DNA of 8,174 bases from an uncultured Clostridia bacterium (GCA_944393305.1 CALXZS010000058.1:1-8174); one strand, 5' to 3'. Shown: positions 1 through 6,132, counted from the stretch's first letter. Numbers and translations: made by a program. Notes: a model not told the origin generated them from the letters alone.

Positions 1-665
1 TAGCTTACAATATGAATTCTATCTTCCATTATTCTAACTTCTACTGGTTCTCTTACATCATACCCTCTGTGATAAACAGCATTTACCAAAGCTTCTTCTA
101 TCGCTTGATATGGATAATTAAAAAATCTTATCGCTTCTGCTTGCCCATCTACCTTTAAAATTTTTTCTTCAATTAATATATTACTGATATAGGTTAATGC
201 ACTTTTTATCATACTGTCTATTGGTCCTCTAAATATTCTTTCTGTCATATCATCTCCTTCTGGACCATTCCTTAAATCAACTACTTCTATTTGTGAATAA
301 GGAAAAAACTTTTGTGGATCATCATTAAAGAACATCAATCCAACATTTAAAGGTTTCATACATTCTGGTGTTCCATCTACAATTCTCATACTTTTACATA
401 AATCAATAAAATCCATCTTTTCAGATTCTTCCAATAAATCACTTTTTATTTCGTATAAATAATTTTGGATAAGTGGTAATTTCAAGTCTTGAATTTCTGC
501 TTCATAATTCATTCTATATCCTCCTCCCCAGTTATCTATATCATTTGCAAACGCACAAATTGTATGCAATATTGGTTCTGGATTCCAATTTTTCTTTAAT
601 TCCAATCTTGCATTTTCTACAATATTTTCATTTAGTATATTTTCTATACTTGTAGGTAATTTCAT
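1..665 (-). CDS. AlbA_2/Schlafen-type ATP-binding regulator, partial, with internal deletion
   Basis: Open for 221 codons from ATG at 665 to the window edge with no stop, so the 3' end is missing. The start has an AGAGGGAG ribosome binding site about 6 nt upstream. Residues 1-50 resemble the N-terminus of the AlbA_2 (Schlafen AAA_4) family, with NPEPILHTICAFAND and DNWGGGY. Residues 53-181 resemble the middle region, including LPLIQNYLYEIKSDL, MKPLNVGLMFFND and FRGPID. ALVNAVYHRGYDVREPVEVRI near 192-211 is the N-box of a GHKL ATPase (HATPase_c_4). From my recollection of the family, roughly 90-110 residues normally lie between GGGY and the RxNYEAEIxDLK segment. Here Tyr50 is followed directly by Arg51-Met52-Asn53, so the protein appears to lack the rest of the AlbA_2 fold. 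Members are usually annotated as putative DNA-binding transcriptional regulators or RecG-like proteins; the true function is unclear. Family assignment is good; activity of this copy is doubtful. Confidence 0.8.
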   Translation of the reverse strand, partial: MKLPTSIENILNENIVENARLELKKNWNPEPILHTICAFANDIDNWGGGYRMNYEAEIQDLKLPLIQNYLYEIKSDLLEESEKMDFIDLCKSMRIVDGTPECMKPLNVGLMFFNDDPQKFFPYSQIEVVDLRNGPEGDDMTERIFRGPIDSMIKSALTYISNILIEEKILKVDGQAEAIRFFNYPYQAIEEALVNAVYHRGYDVREPVEVRIMEDRIHIVS

Positions 666-704
666 TAGAGCTCCCTCTTTCTTTTCTTTCTTAATTTTGC
701 TCTT

Positions 705-733
705 ATTCTATCATAGATTCACATTTTTCTCAA
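705..733 (-). promoter_or_regulatory. SigA-type promoter of the ATP-binding regulator
   Basis: Reading the minus strand, a -35 TTGAGA (728-733) is followed by a 17-nt spacer and a -10 TAGAAT (705-710). Each box differs from consensus at one position, and the set lies about 40 nt upstream of the ATG at 665. This separates the regulator from the DUF421/DUF4363 pair transcribed in the same direction. Confidence 0.7.
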
Positions 734-779
734 CAAATTCGCACTAAATATATTGGATTTTGAGCAAAAAATAAAGCAC

Positions 780-1166
780 CTATAATATATTTTTCAAATT
801 AAAAGCTTCTTTCTCTTTTATATGTTCTATTATATATAACCCTTCTTCTAAATCAGGTATAGCATCTTGTGGTGTATCAGACTCTAAATATCCTTTTATT
901 AAAACAATCTGCGTATTTACTTTTTCTAGTTCATTATGTTCCAAATAAAATGACAATCTTTCTTGTTTACTCTCCCAAAGTTTTGATATTTCTTCTGTTT
1001 TCCCTATAAGTTCACTATTATCTGCATCCGACAATATTTCTTCTTTTAGTTGCTGAAGATTTTCTTCAACTTCCGCAAATGCTTTATGAGTATAAGTTTG
1101 TGTTATCCATTCAAAAATTAATATTAAAACTATTATTAAAATTGTAATAATTGCTTCTTTTTTCAT
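780..1166 (-). CDS. DUF4363 family membrane-anchored protein
   Basis: A 128-residue protein. Residues 4-21 form a single hydrophobic N-terminal segment (IITILIIVLILIF), followed by a mostly helical, charged extracytoplasmic domain rich in Glu, Lys and Leu with WESKQERLSFYLEHNELEKV in its middle. This architecture and length fit DUF4363, a family of unknown function found mainly in Clostridia and Bacilli, often beside DUF421 genes. Its ATG overlaps the stop of the upstream DUF421 gene by four bases (ATGA at 1163-1166), so the two are almost certainly translationally coupled and probably act together at the membrane. No catalytic motif is visible. There is no convincing terminator after its stop; the next gene starts from its own promoter. 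Confidence 0.8.
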   Translation of the reverse strand: MKKEAIITILIIVLILIFEWITQTYTHKAFAEVEENLQQLKEEILSDADNSELIGKTEEISKLWESKQERLSFYLEHNELEKVNTQIVLIKGYLESDTPQDAIPDLEEGLYIIEHIKEKEAFNLKNIL

Positions 1167-1846
1167 TTTTTATTTCCTTTCTCTTTTGCCTGACAAAAGA
1201 AATTTCCTTTTCCATCCATTGTGGCTATTAGAACATCTTCTGCTTTAGTATTAAACTTTTTAATTTGATTTGCAAGCCACTTTTCATTCTTACCTATCTT
1301 TTTCAAATTTTCATACATCACTTTACCATCTACAACTAAATCATATGGCAATCCTTCATATTCTGGAGTAATATTAAAGTCTTCTGGGGTTGTATTTCTT
1401 TTTTCTGGTTTTTGAATAACCGAAATTTCTCCATTAGTTTCTAAAATTGCATATTCTACATCTCCCAAATAAAAAACATCTTTTCCTCTTAATCTTTCCT
1501 GTAATTCACTAACAGTAAATCTTTCTTTTCTCATTGCATCTTCGTCAATCCTACCTCTATAAATTAGTATTGTCGGCTTACCACAAGTAAATTTTCTAAT
1601 ATTTACAGATTTCAAATTTAAAACTGTAATTACTAAATGCATTGCTAAAAGTCCTAATATTGGCACTATTCCATTAAATATTGGAACACCTGGATCAGTC
1701 ATTGGTATTGAAGCTAAGTCTGCTATCATTATAGATATAACTAATTCAAAAGGTTGAAGTTGCCCTATTTCTCTTTTTCCCATTAATCTCATTACAATTA
1801 GAACTATAATATATATGATTATTGACCTTACAAAATTAATTAACAT
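1163..1846 (-). CDS. DUF421 domain membrane protein (YetF/YdfS-like)
   Basis: Counting from Met at 1846, the protein has 227 residues. Three hydrophobic stretches occupy about residues 1-85, with the family signature MRLMGKREIGQLQPFELVISI, then IADLASIPMTDPGVPI. The cytoplasmic part follows, with CGKPTILIYRGRIDEDAMRKERFTV and a later DVEYAILETNGEISV block typical of DUF421 (YetF) proteins. Their molecular role is unknown; relatives in Bacillus are sporulation or envelope associated. The open frame extends to an ATG at 1879. That start has no ribosome binding site, lies at the very edge of an inverted repeat, and would be essentially leaderless given a -10-like TATAAC at 1883-1888. I prefer 1846, which restores the usual family N-terminus, although its AAAGGA lies 14 nt upstream. 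The product is encoded together with the DUF4363 protein. Confidence 0.85.
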   Translation of the reverse strand: MLINFVRSIIIYIIVLIVMRLMGKREIGQLQPFELVISIMIADLASIPMTDPGVPIFNGIVPILGLLAMHLVITVLNLKSVNIRKFTCGKPTILIYRGRIDEDAMRKERFTVSELQERLRGKDVFYLGDVEYAILETNGEISVIQKPEKRNTTPEDFNITPEYEGLPYDLVVDGKVMYENLKKIGKNEKWLANQIKKFNTKAEDVLIATMDGKGNFFCQAKEKGNKK

Positions 1847-1879
1847 TTTTTCGTATTCAAGTCCTTTCCAAATATTCAT

Positions 1880-2049
1880 GTTGTTATAATTCGCATATTG
1901 AATTTTTTAAAATTGTATATTTAAAATTTCGTAGTTTCGCGCAGTTTGGAGCTGTAAAATTCGAAGAATTTTAGCAGTGACAGTAAGAAACAAGAAATTT
2001 TGAAATATACAATTGAATTTATTAATATCTGGATGCGAATTATAACAAC
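1880..2049. repeat. 170-bp palindromic element with perfect 17-bp terminal inverted repeats
   Basis: The left end, GTTGTTATAATTCGCAT (1880-1896), is the exact reverse complement of the right end (2033-2049). Inside lies a second, nested inverted-repeat element (1912-2013). There is no coding capacity. The element fills the space between the divergent DUF421 and YvlD-like genes. Both ends read outward as ATGCGAAT-TATAAC, so each could provide a -10 box to the flanking gene: weak -35 candidates are TTTAAA (1906-1911, minus) and TTTATT (2018-2023, plus), both at 17-nt spacing. The structure is read directly from the sequence; its mobility and the promoter role are inferred. Confidence 0.75.
1912..2013 (-). 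repeat. Dispersed palindromic repeat, full copy
   Basis: The core is bounded by ATTGTATATTT and AAATATACAAT (11-bp perfect inverted ends). The arms continue after a one-base indel through AAAATTTC. The centre holds a hairpin, AAAATTC-gaa-GAATTTT (1955-1971), flanked by GCTGT and AGCAG. It is non-coding and about 102 bp, so MITE-like. The strand is given to match the orientation of the second copy at the right edge of the window. It is flanked by similar sequences, ATTGAATTTTTTAAA on the left and ATTGAATTTATTAAT on the right, which may be an imperfect target-site duplication. Confidence 0.8.
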
Positions 2050-2136
2050 TTCTTATTTTTATTGTTTCCAATTTTTTTATGAATATTTATATTTATTTAG
2101 GAAATACTTAAATTAATGAAATTATAGGAGGTTGAT

Positions 2137-2511
2137 ATGAAAAAAAATAAATTACCACAATTTGTAGGTAGATTGATTACTGCAATTATAATACTTGGTA
2201 TTACTGCTTTTTTTACTCCTGGCTTTACAACTTCAAGCATTTGGATAATTGCTTTAGCAGTTCTACTTTTAACTGTTTGTGATTTTGCAATTAGTACATT
2301 TACGGCACTTTTCACCCATCCAATAGTTAAAGGAATTATAGGATTTGTACTTTGTACAATTACACTTTATGTTGTTCAATATATTGTTACAGGATATGGT
2401 ATTTCTTGGATTTCAGCTCTTCTAGGTGCTTTGGTTTACGCGATTGTAGATTATATGCTTCCTGCTGAAGAAGAAAATACAAGCAGTCATATTCATCATG
2501 CCACTGCATAA
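2137..2511 (+). CDS. YvlD / phage-holin-4-like small membrane protein
   Basis: A 124-residue, four-helix membrane protein. Hydrophobic segments lie at about 10-27, 34-55, 62-85 and 90-110, with a short polar tail containing EEENTSSHIHHATA. The pattern GRLITAIIILGITAFFTPGF, the TALFTHPIVKGIIGFVLC block and the C-terminal WISALLGALVYAIVDYML match the Phage_holin_4_2 (YvlD) family. Despite the name, in Firmicutes these are mostly chromosomal membrane proteins, often linked to cell-envelope stress loci, with no proven lytic role. No endolysin or phage gene is nearby, so I do not call it a holin. The start is well supported by TAGGAGG five bases before the ATG. It is a single-gene unit ending at a strong terminator. 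Confidence 0.8.
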   Translation: MKKNKLPQFVGRLITAIIILGITAFFTPGFTTSSIWIIALAVLLLTVCDFAISTFTALFTHPIVKGIIGFVLCTITLYVVQYIVTGYGISWISALLGALVYAIVDYMLPAEEENTSSHIHHATA

Positions 2512-2543
2512 ACTTAAAGTTAATCTAGTTTTATTTACATTAG

Positions 2544-2593
2544 AACAAAAGCGGGCTTCTTTAATATTTATTTAGTTTGCCCGCATTTTTGTT
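2544..2593 (+). terminator. Bidirectional intrinsic terminator between convergent genes
   Basis: A GCGGGC (2551-2556) / GCCCGC (2579-2584) stem is preceded by ACAAAA and followed by ATTTTTGTTTG, with a 22-nt A/T-rich loop. It starts about 35 nt after the stop of the YvlD-like gene. On the minus strand the same stem is followed by TTTTGTT, so it can also terminate the Rieske oxidoreductase transcript arriving from the right. Confidence 0.75.
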
Positions 2594-2600
2594 TGTGTAC

Positions 2601-2622
2601 CAATTTTACCTAAGTAAAATTG
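2601..2622. other. Perfect AT-rich hairpin beside the terminator
   Basis: CAATTTTAC-ctaa-GTAAAATTG forms a 9-bp perfect stem with a 4-nt loop, between the terminator and the 3' end of the oxidoreductase gene. It has no adjacent U-tract on either strand. It may assist termination or stabilise the 3' end of the oxidoreductase mRNA. Confidence 0.5.
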
Positions 2623-2667
2623 TGTGCCATACTTTTATTGAATAATAAGAACTTGATTTTTTATATT

Positions 2668-4071
2668 TTATTCTTCATATTTCTCAATATCTTTTATTGC
2701 TGGTCCTGATATATTTTTTCCAGATTTATCAAACCTAGAGCCATGGCAAGGACAGTCCCAAGTTTTATCTGCGTCATTCCATTCCAATATACATCCCATA
2801 TGTGTACATATGGGCTTTCCTTCTTCATTAACCTCAAATCTACTACCTATCATAGATTTTGTGCTATCTACAAGCATATTTTTCATCTCATCTTTGTTCT
2901 CTATTGGTTTGAATCTTGTTGCCTTGAAAATTTCCTCATACATACTTCCATTATTTGAAATCATATCTGTAATCATATTTCCAGCAACATTTGATGTTGT
3001 CATTCCCCATTTATTAAATCCAGTTGCTATATACATATTAGGTAATAAACTTGAATACTCACCTATATATGCAATTTTATCTAAAGTTACAGCATCTCTT
3101 GTAGACCATCTTGCTATAATTCTAGCATCTGGGTAAAGCTCTTTAGCCTTTTTTTCAAGCAATCCATATGTTTCTTCATAATTTACTTTATTTCCAGTTT
3201 TATGACCTGCACCACCTAAAAGTAATATGTCTTTTCCATTAAATTTTGCCCTTCTAAAAGAATATACGGGTGCTTCTATATTTATATACATATCTTTTGG
3301 AATTTCATTATATGTTTCCACGCCAATTATATATGATGATTCTTGATACATTTTAGCAAAATAAAAACCTGGAACTTTTAAAAATGGATATTGACTACAT
3401 AATACAACATACTTTGCAAATATTTTATTATCATTTGCATAAACAATATATCCATCATCTTCTCTTTTAACATCTGTGCACACTGTATTGGTATATATTC
3501 TTCCTTTATTTTCCAAAATATTTTCTACTAATGCTTTTACATATTTTAGTGGATTAAACTGAGCTTGATTTTTAAATTTTATACTAGATACAACATCAAA
3601 AGGCAAATCTGTTTTTGTGGTTTTTTCTGCATTTTTATTAATATGTTTTAAATATTCCATCTCTTCATTTATTTTATTTATTTCAGATTCATTTGTAGTA
3701 TAAATATAGCTATTAGTCTCTTCAAAATCACAATCAATACTATTTTCTCTTATTATTTCTTTTATATTTTTTATTGCTTCTTCATTTGCTTCAAAATATT
3801 TTCTAGCAACATTTATACCATATTTTTCAGACAAATAATGATAAATAAGTCCATGTTGAGATGTAATTTTAGCAGTTGTATGACCAGTTACACCATTTGC
3901 TATTTCATTTTTTTCAACAACAATTACATTGTATCCCTTTTTTGTAAGATAATATGCTGTTGTAATTCCACAAATACCTCCACCAATTATGCATACATCT
4001 GCACTACTATCTTCTTCTAGCTTTCCACTAGATTTAATTTTATCTACACTTTCTAACCAAATTGAATTCAT
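2668..4071 (-). CDS. FAD-dependent oxidoreductase with C-terminal Rieske [2Fe-2S] domain
   Basis: A 467-residue fusion protein. Residues 24-57 are a dinucleotide-binding fold (DVCIIGGGICGITTAYYL, GxGxxG at 30-35, with an acidic end of the second strand, VVEKNE) typical of DAO/GlpO-type FAD oxidases. GVTGHTTAKITSQHG at 60-74 and RWSTRDAVTLDKIAYIGEY plus IATGFNKWGMTTS in the C-terminal half are characteristic of the YhfW-like subgroup. The last ~50 residues form a Rieske domain: Cys422-x-His424 and Cys440-x-x-His443 as cluster ligands, with extra Cys427 and Cys442 placed as in the disulfide-bearing classical Rieske proteins. It probably oxidises a small amine or amino-acid-like substrate and passes electrons through the 2Fe-2S centre; the substrate is unknown. 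No signal peptide is present, so it is cytoplasmic. AAAGGA at 4079-4084, 7 nt before the ATG, supports the start. It is divergent from the TspO gene. Confidence 0.9.
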   Translation of the reverse strand: MNSIWLESVDKIKSSGKLEEDSSADVCIIGGGICGITTAYYLTKKGYNVIVVEKNEIANGVTGHTTAKITSQHGLIYHYLSEKYGINVARKYFEANEEAIKNIKEIIRENSIDCDFEETNSYIYTTNESEINKINEEMEYLKHINKNAEKTTKTDLPFDVVSSIKFKNQAQFNPLKYVKALVENILENKGRIYTNTVCTDVKREDDGYIVYANDNKIFAKYVVLCSQYPFLKVPGFYFAKMYQESSYIIGVETYNEIPKDMYINIEAPVYSFRRAKFNGKDILLLGGAGHKTGNKVNYEETYGLLEKKAKELYPDARIIARWSTRDAVTLDKIAYIGEYSSLLPNMYIATGFNKWGMTTSNVAGNMITDMISNNGSMYEEIFKATRFKPIENKDEMKNMLVDSTKSMIGSRFEVNEEGKPICTHMGCILEWNDADKTWDCPCHGSRFDKSGKNISGPAIKDIEKYEE

Positions 4072-4088
4072 TTGATATTCCTTTCTGA

Positions 4089-4137
4089 AGGCACAAATTA
4101 ATTTGAAAAAATCTATAATTATTTTTCAACCTTGCCT
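4089..4137 (-). promoter_or_regulatory. Leader hairpin ahead of the Rieske oxidoreductase
   Basis: The outer stem AGGCA/TGCCT (4089-4093 with 4133-4137) and an inner stem TTGAAAAAAT/ATTTTTCAA (4103-4112 with 4121-4129, one bulged A) fold most of the minus-strand leader. The ribosome binding site at 4079-4084 is left just outside the base of the structure. There is no U-tract, so it is not a terminator. The structure is seen in the sequence; any regulatory effect is inferred. Confidence 0.35.
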
Positions 4138-4146
4138 CCTATTATG

Positions 4147-4163
4147 ATGAACATATGGTTCAT
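4147..4163. promoter_or_regulatory. Operator-like inverted repeat between divergent genes
   Basis: ATGAAC-atatg-GTTCAT is an inverted repeat with 6-bp arms and a 5-nt centre. On the minus strand it lies immediately upstream of CATAAT (4141-4146), a plausible -10 box for the oxidoreductase gene, so a bound repressor would cover the promoter spacer. The -35 of that promoter is poor, which makes the site suggestive only. Confidence 0.35.
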
Positions 4164-4256
4164 ATATTTTTTATTTATTATTATTAATAAAAATTTTTTT
4201 ATTCGCTTTTTAATAATTTATTTTTTTTAGCATAAAATAAAATTGGAGGTAATATT

Positions 4257-4715
4257 ATGAATAAATTTTTTTCAAAACTTAAATATATAATAGTTCCTGT
4301 TATAGTTGGTGGAATTGTTGGAATTATTATATCTAGTTTTATTGACTATGATAATTTATCCAAACCTTTTCTTTCTCCGCCAAAAATAGCTTTTCCAATA
4401 GTATGGACTATTTTATATATTTTAATGGGATTTTCTTATGGAATATTAAGTGAAAAAAATCTTGTAGATTCTAAAACTAAATTTATTTATTACTTGCAAT
4501 TAGGAATAAATGCTCTTTGGTCTATATTCTTTTTTGTTTTAAAATGCAGGCTTTTTGCTTTTATTTGGATTTTATTATTAGATATTGTCGTTATTTTTAT
4601 GATTGTTAATTTTTATAAAAAAGATAAAAAGGCTGGACTTATTCAAATACCATATTTAATATGGATATTATTTGCTAGTTACTTAAATTTAGGAGTTTAT
4701 TTATTAAATAAATAA
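4257..4715 (+). CDS. tspO: TspO/MBR family protein (tryptophan-rich sensory protein)
   Basis: A 152-residue integral membrane protein with five hydrophobic segments at roughly 10-28, 45-65, 76-96, 101-119 and 128-149, the usual TspO length and topology. Family motifs are clear: KPFLSPPKIAFPIVW at 36-50, NALWSIFFF at 85-93 and IPYLIWILFASYLNLGVYLLN at 131-151. Trp50, Trp88 and Trp136 fall at family positions, although the protein has fewer Trp residues than many homologues. Bacterial TspO proteins bind porphyrins and related tetrapyrroles and are implicated in photo-oxidative degradation, transport or stress signalling; the physiological role in Firmicutes is unsettled. GGAGG 7 nt before the ATG fixes the start. 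Only a weak upstream -10-like TAAAAT (4233-4238) is visible. It is divergent from the Rieske oxidoreductase. Confidence 0.9.
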   Translation: MNKFFSKLKYIIVPVIVGGIVGIIISSFIDYDNLSKPFLSPPKIAFPIVWTILYILMGFSYGILSEKNLVDSKTKFIYYLQLGINALWSIFFFVLKCRLFAFIWILLLDIVVIFMIVNFYKKDKKAGLIQIPYLIWILFASYLNLGVYLLNK

Positions 4716-4773
4716 AATAATGATTATTATTTACAGTTTAAATTTTATTCTTAGGCTTAATATATGTTTTGGA

Positions 4774-4856
4774 ACATTTCAAGTGAGCGTAGGCGACGTA
4801 GGAGCGGAGCGTAACGTACGAGCGTTGAAGCGCAAGCGAACCGCGAAGTGAAATGT
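4774..4856. repeat. 83-bp GC-rich, AGCG-rich palindromic element
   Basis: The element is bounded by ACATTTCA (4774-4781) and its exact reverse complement TGAAATGT (4849-4856). The interior is strikingly G+C- and CpG-rich in an otherwise AT-rich window and contains AGCG six times, with AACG/CGTT and other short complementary segments that would fold. It lies across the 3' end of the flavin reductase gene and supplies that gene's stop codon (TGA, inside the left end). It looks like a small non-coding mobile or repeat unit; no second copy lies in this window. Confidence 0.65.
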
Positions 4857-5288
4857 GAAAAAATGTATAACATTTACTATTTCTCCAATTACTCTAAATC
4901 CTAATTCGTCATTTTGTATTTTTATAACTTTACATTCTAGAGTTATTGGATATTCTTCTATTATTGGTGCGTCTACTCTTGAACTTTTTACTGCTGTCAT
5001 TCCTGTTCTTTCAAATTTATCTTCCATTGTATTTCCAGAAGCTGTTCCGAAGAAGTCTGACTCTTCTAAGTGGTCAATATCTGCTATGCTTATTGTAAAA
5101 GCTCCTCTTTCTTTGATATTTTTTGAAGTTTTATGAGATTCTGTAATATTTAATGCAACTTTATTATTATCACAAATTCCTCCCCATGCCATATTCATAA
5201 CATCTACTTTGTCATTTTCTCCATAAGTAGCAATCATTAATACTGGCATTGGAAATAAATATGGTTTTACACCTAAATCTTTTTTCAT
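4779..5288 (-). CDS. Flavin reductase family protein (flavoredoxin-like), C-terminally truncated
   Basis: Residues 1-140 match the FMN-binding flavin reductase/flavoredoxin family. PYLFPMPVLMIATYGENDKVDVMNMAWGG forms the first FMN-contacting region, followed by VALNITESHKTSKNIKERGAFTISIAD and the SGNTMEDKFERTGM segment. GFRVIGEIVNV comes at 130-140. Such proteins are normally about 180-190 residues and continue with a segment carrying the FDP-like motif near the C-terminus. Here native sequence stops at about Val140. After a short IHFF linker, residues 145-169 are an Arg/Thr-rich tail translated from the GC-rich repeat. The frame stays open to a TGA in the repeat, so a 169-residue hybrid could be made, but loss of about 50 residues makes this a likely pseudogene. 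AAAGGAGG (5296-5303) 7 nt before ATG 5288 shows that the upstream in-frame ATG (5327) is not the start. It is the last gene of the minus-strand run. Confidence 0.8.
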   Translation of the reverse strand: MKKDLGVKPYLFPMPVLMIATYGENDKVDVMNMAWGGICDNNKVALNITESHKTSKNIKERGAFTISIADIDHLEESDFFGTASGNTMEDKFERTGMTAVKSSRVDAPIIEEYPITLECKVIKIQNDELGFRVIGEIVNVIHFFTFHFAVRLRFNARTLRSAPTSPTLT

Positions 5289-5340
5289 AATAATTCCTCC
5301 TTTACATTTTATAGATAATGCTTTCATATTTTTTCATAAA

Positions 5341-6132
5341 TTACTTTACACTATCTAAATATTTTTCAATCAATTTTCTTTTCACATGAAAACTTTCTGT
5401 CGTAGAAGTATCAAATTCATTTCCAGCTAGAACATAGTCAATCCACTTTATGCCATAATCTTTTATTTTGCTTATTTCTTCATTTTTCAATTGTAAATCA
5501 TCTAGATAATAGCTATCTATAAATTTTTTAGCTCCCTCCAAGTTCACTCCTCTTGTTTTTGAGAAAAATAAGTTTGCAATTAAAATAGCAATATCACAAA
5601 TTGCTTCTCCAAATTTTGCATCATCAAAATCTATAAAACCTATTTTATCATTATTTATAAATATATTTTGTTTTGTTAAATCAAAATGAAGTATAGACTG
5701 ACGTTTTTTATAATCTCCAAATGGTATTTGAGGTAATTTAATTATTGAGTTATCTGTTAAATTATGCAATTTTCTTAGTGTTTTTGCTAGCATAGTAATT
5801 TCTTCATCTGATAAGTTTATTTTGGTTTTATTCCAAGTTATTTTGTGACCTTCTAAGAAAGAATAAATTACAATATAACTTCTATTCTTAATTTCAGTAA
5901 ATCCTTGATTTTCAATATTTTTAATAGTTTTTGGCACGTAGAAGTTATTTTTATTTAACATCTCATGCAAATTTACCATTGATTTTGTATGATTTACTTC
6001 TGAATATATCTTTACTACATATTTACTATTTTTGCAATAGAGCATGTAAACATTTCCAACAGTTGATTCTTCATTTTTTTCTATTCTATTTACATCTAAA
6101 TTATATTTATTTTTTAAAACTTCTTCTAACAT
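5341..6132 (-). CDS. APH-fold phosphotransferase (aminoglycoside/choline kinase-like)
   Basis: A 263-residue protein counted from Met at 6132. The N-lobe holds YVVKIY with the ATP-binding lysine at about 41. SYIVIYSFLEGHKI near 85-98 is the hinge. The catalytic loop LHFDLTKQNIFI carries His149, Asp151 and Asn156, and the metal-binding IGFIDFDDA follows with Asp168. This is the phosphotransferase enzyme family (PF01636), which includes aminoglycoside, choline, homoserine and protein kinases. Nothing in the sequence fixes the substrate, and it should not be read as a resistance gene. The segment between the hinge helices and the catalytic loop looks short. GAGGAG (6141-6146) lies 8 nt before the chosen ATG; the in-frame ATG at 6156 lies upstream of that site and is rejected. 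It sits 54 nt after the second sortase and 52 nt before the flavin reductase, so co-transcription is likely. Confidence 0.85.
   Translation of the reverse strand: MLEEVLKNKYNLDVNRIEKNEESTVGNVYMLYCKNSKYVVKIYSEVNHTKSMVNLHEMLNKNNFYVPKTIKNIENQGFTEIKNRSYIVIYSFLEGHKITWNKTKINLSDEEITMLAKTLRKLHNLTDNSIIKLPQIPFGDYKKRQSILHFDLTKQNIFINNDKIGFIDFDDAKFGEAICDIAILIANLFFSKTRGVNLEGAKKFIDSYYLDDLQLKNEEISKIKDYGIKWIDYVLAGNEFDTSTTESFHVKRKLIEKYLDSVK

Noticed and set aside
1847..1879. Longer N-terminus for the DUF421 protein starting at 1879
   Set aside because: No Shine-Dalgarno, the ATG touches the inverted repeat boundary, and the extra residues are not typical of the family.
2097..2315. Minus-strand open frame opposite the YvlD-like gene
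   Set aside because: It is antisense to a well-supported membrane gene, has no ribosome binding site and no recognisable domain.
2137..2511. Phage lysis cassette or prophage remnant
   Set aside because: The holin-like fold is shared by ordinary YvlD membrane proteins and no other phage gene is in the window.
4715..4732. AAATAAT-gatt-ATTATTT hairpin after tspO as a terminator
   Set aside because: The stem is all A/T and there is no U-tract beyond it; such structures are expected by chance in this base composition.
5341..6132. Aminoglycoside resistance gene
   Set aside because: Only general APH-fold motifs are present; the family covers many substrates and the locus has no resistance context.
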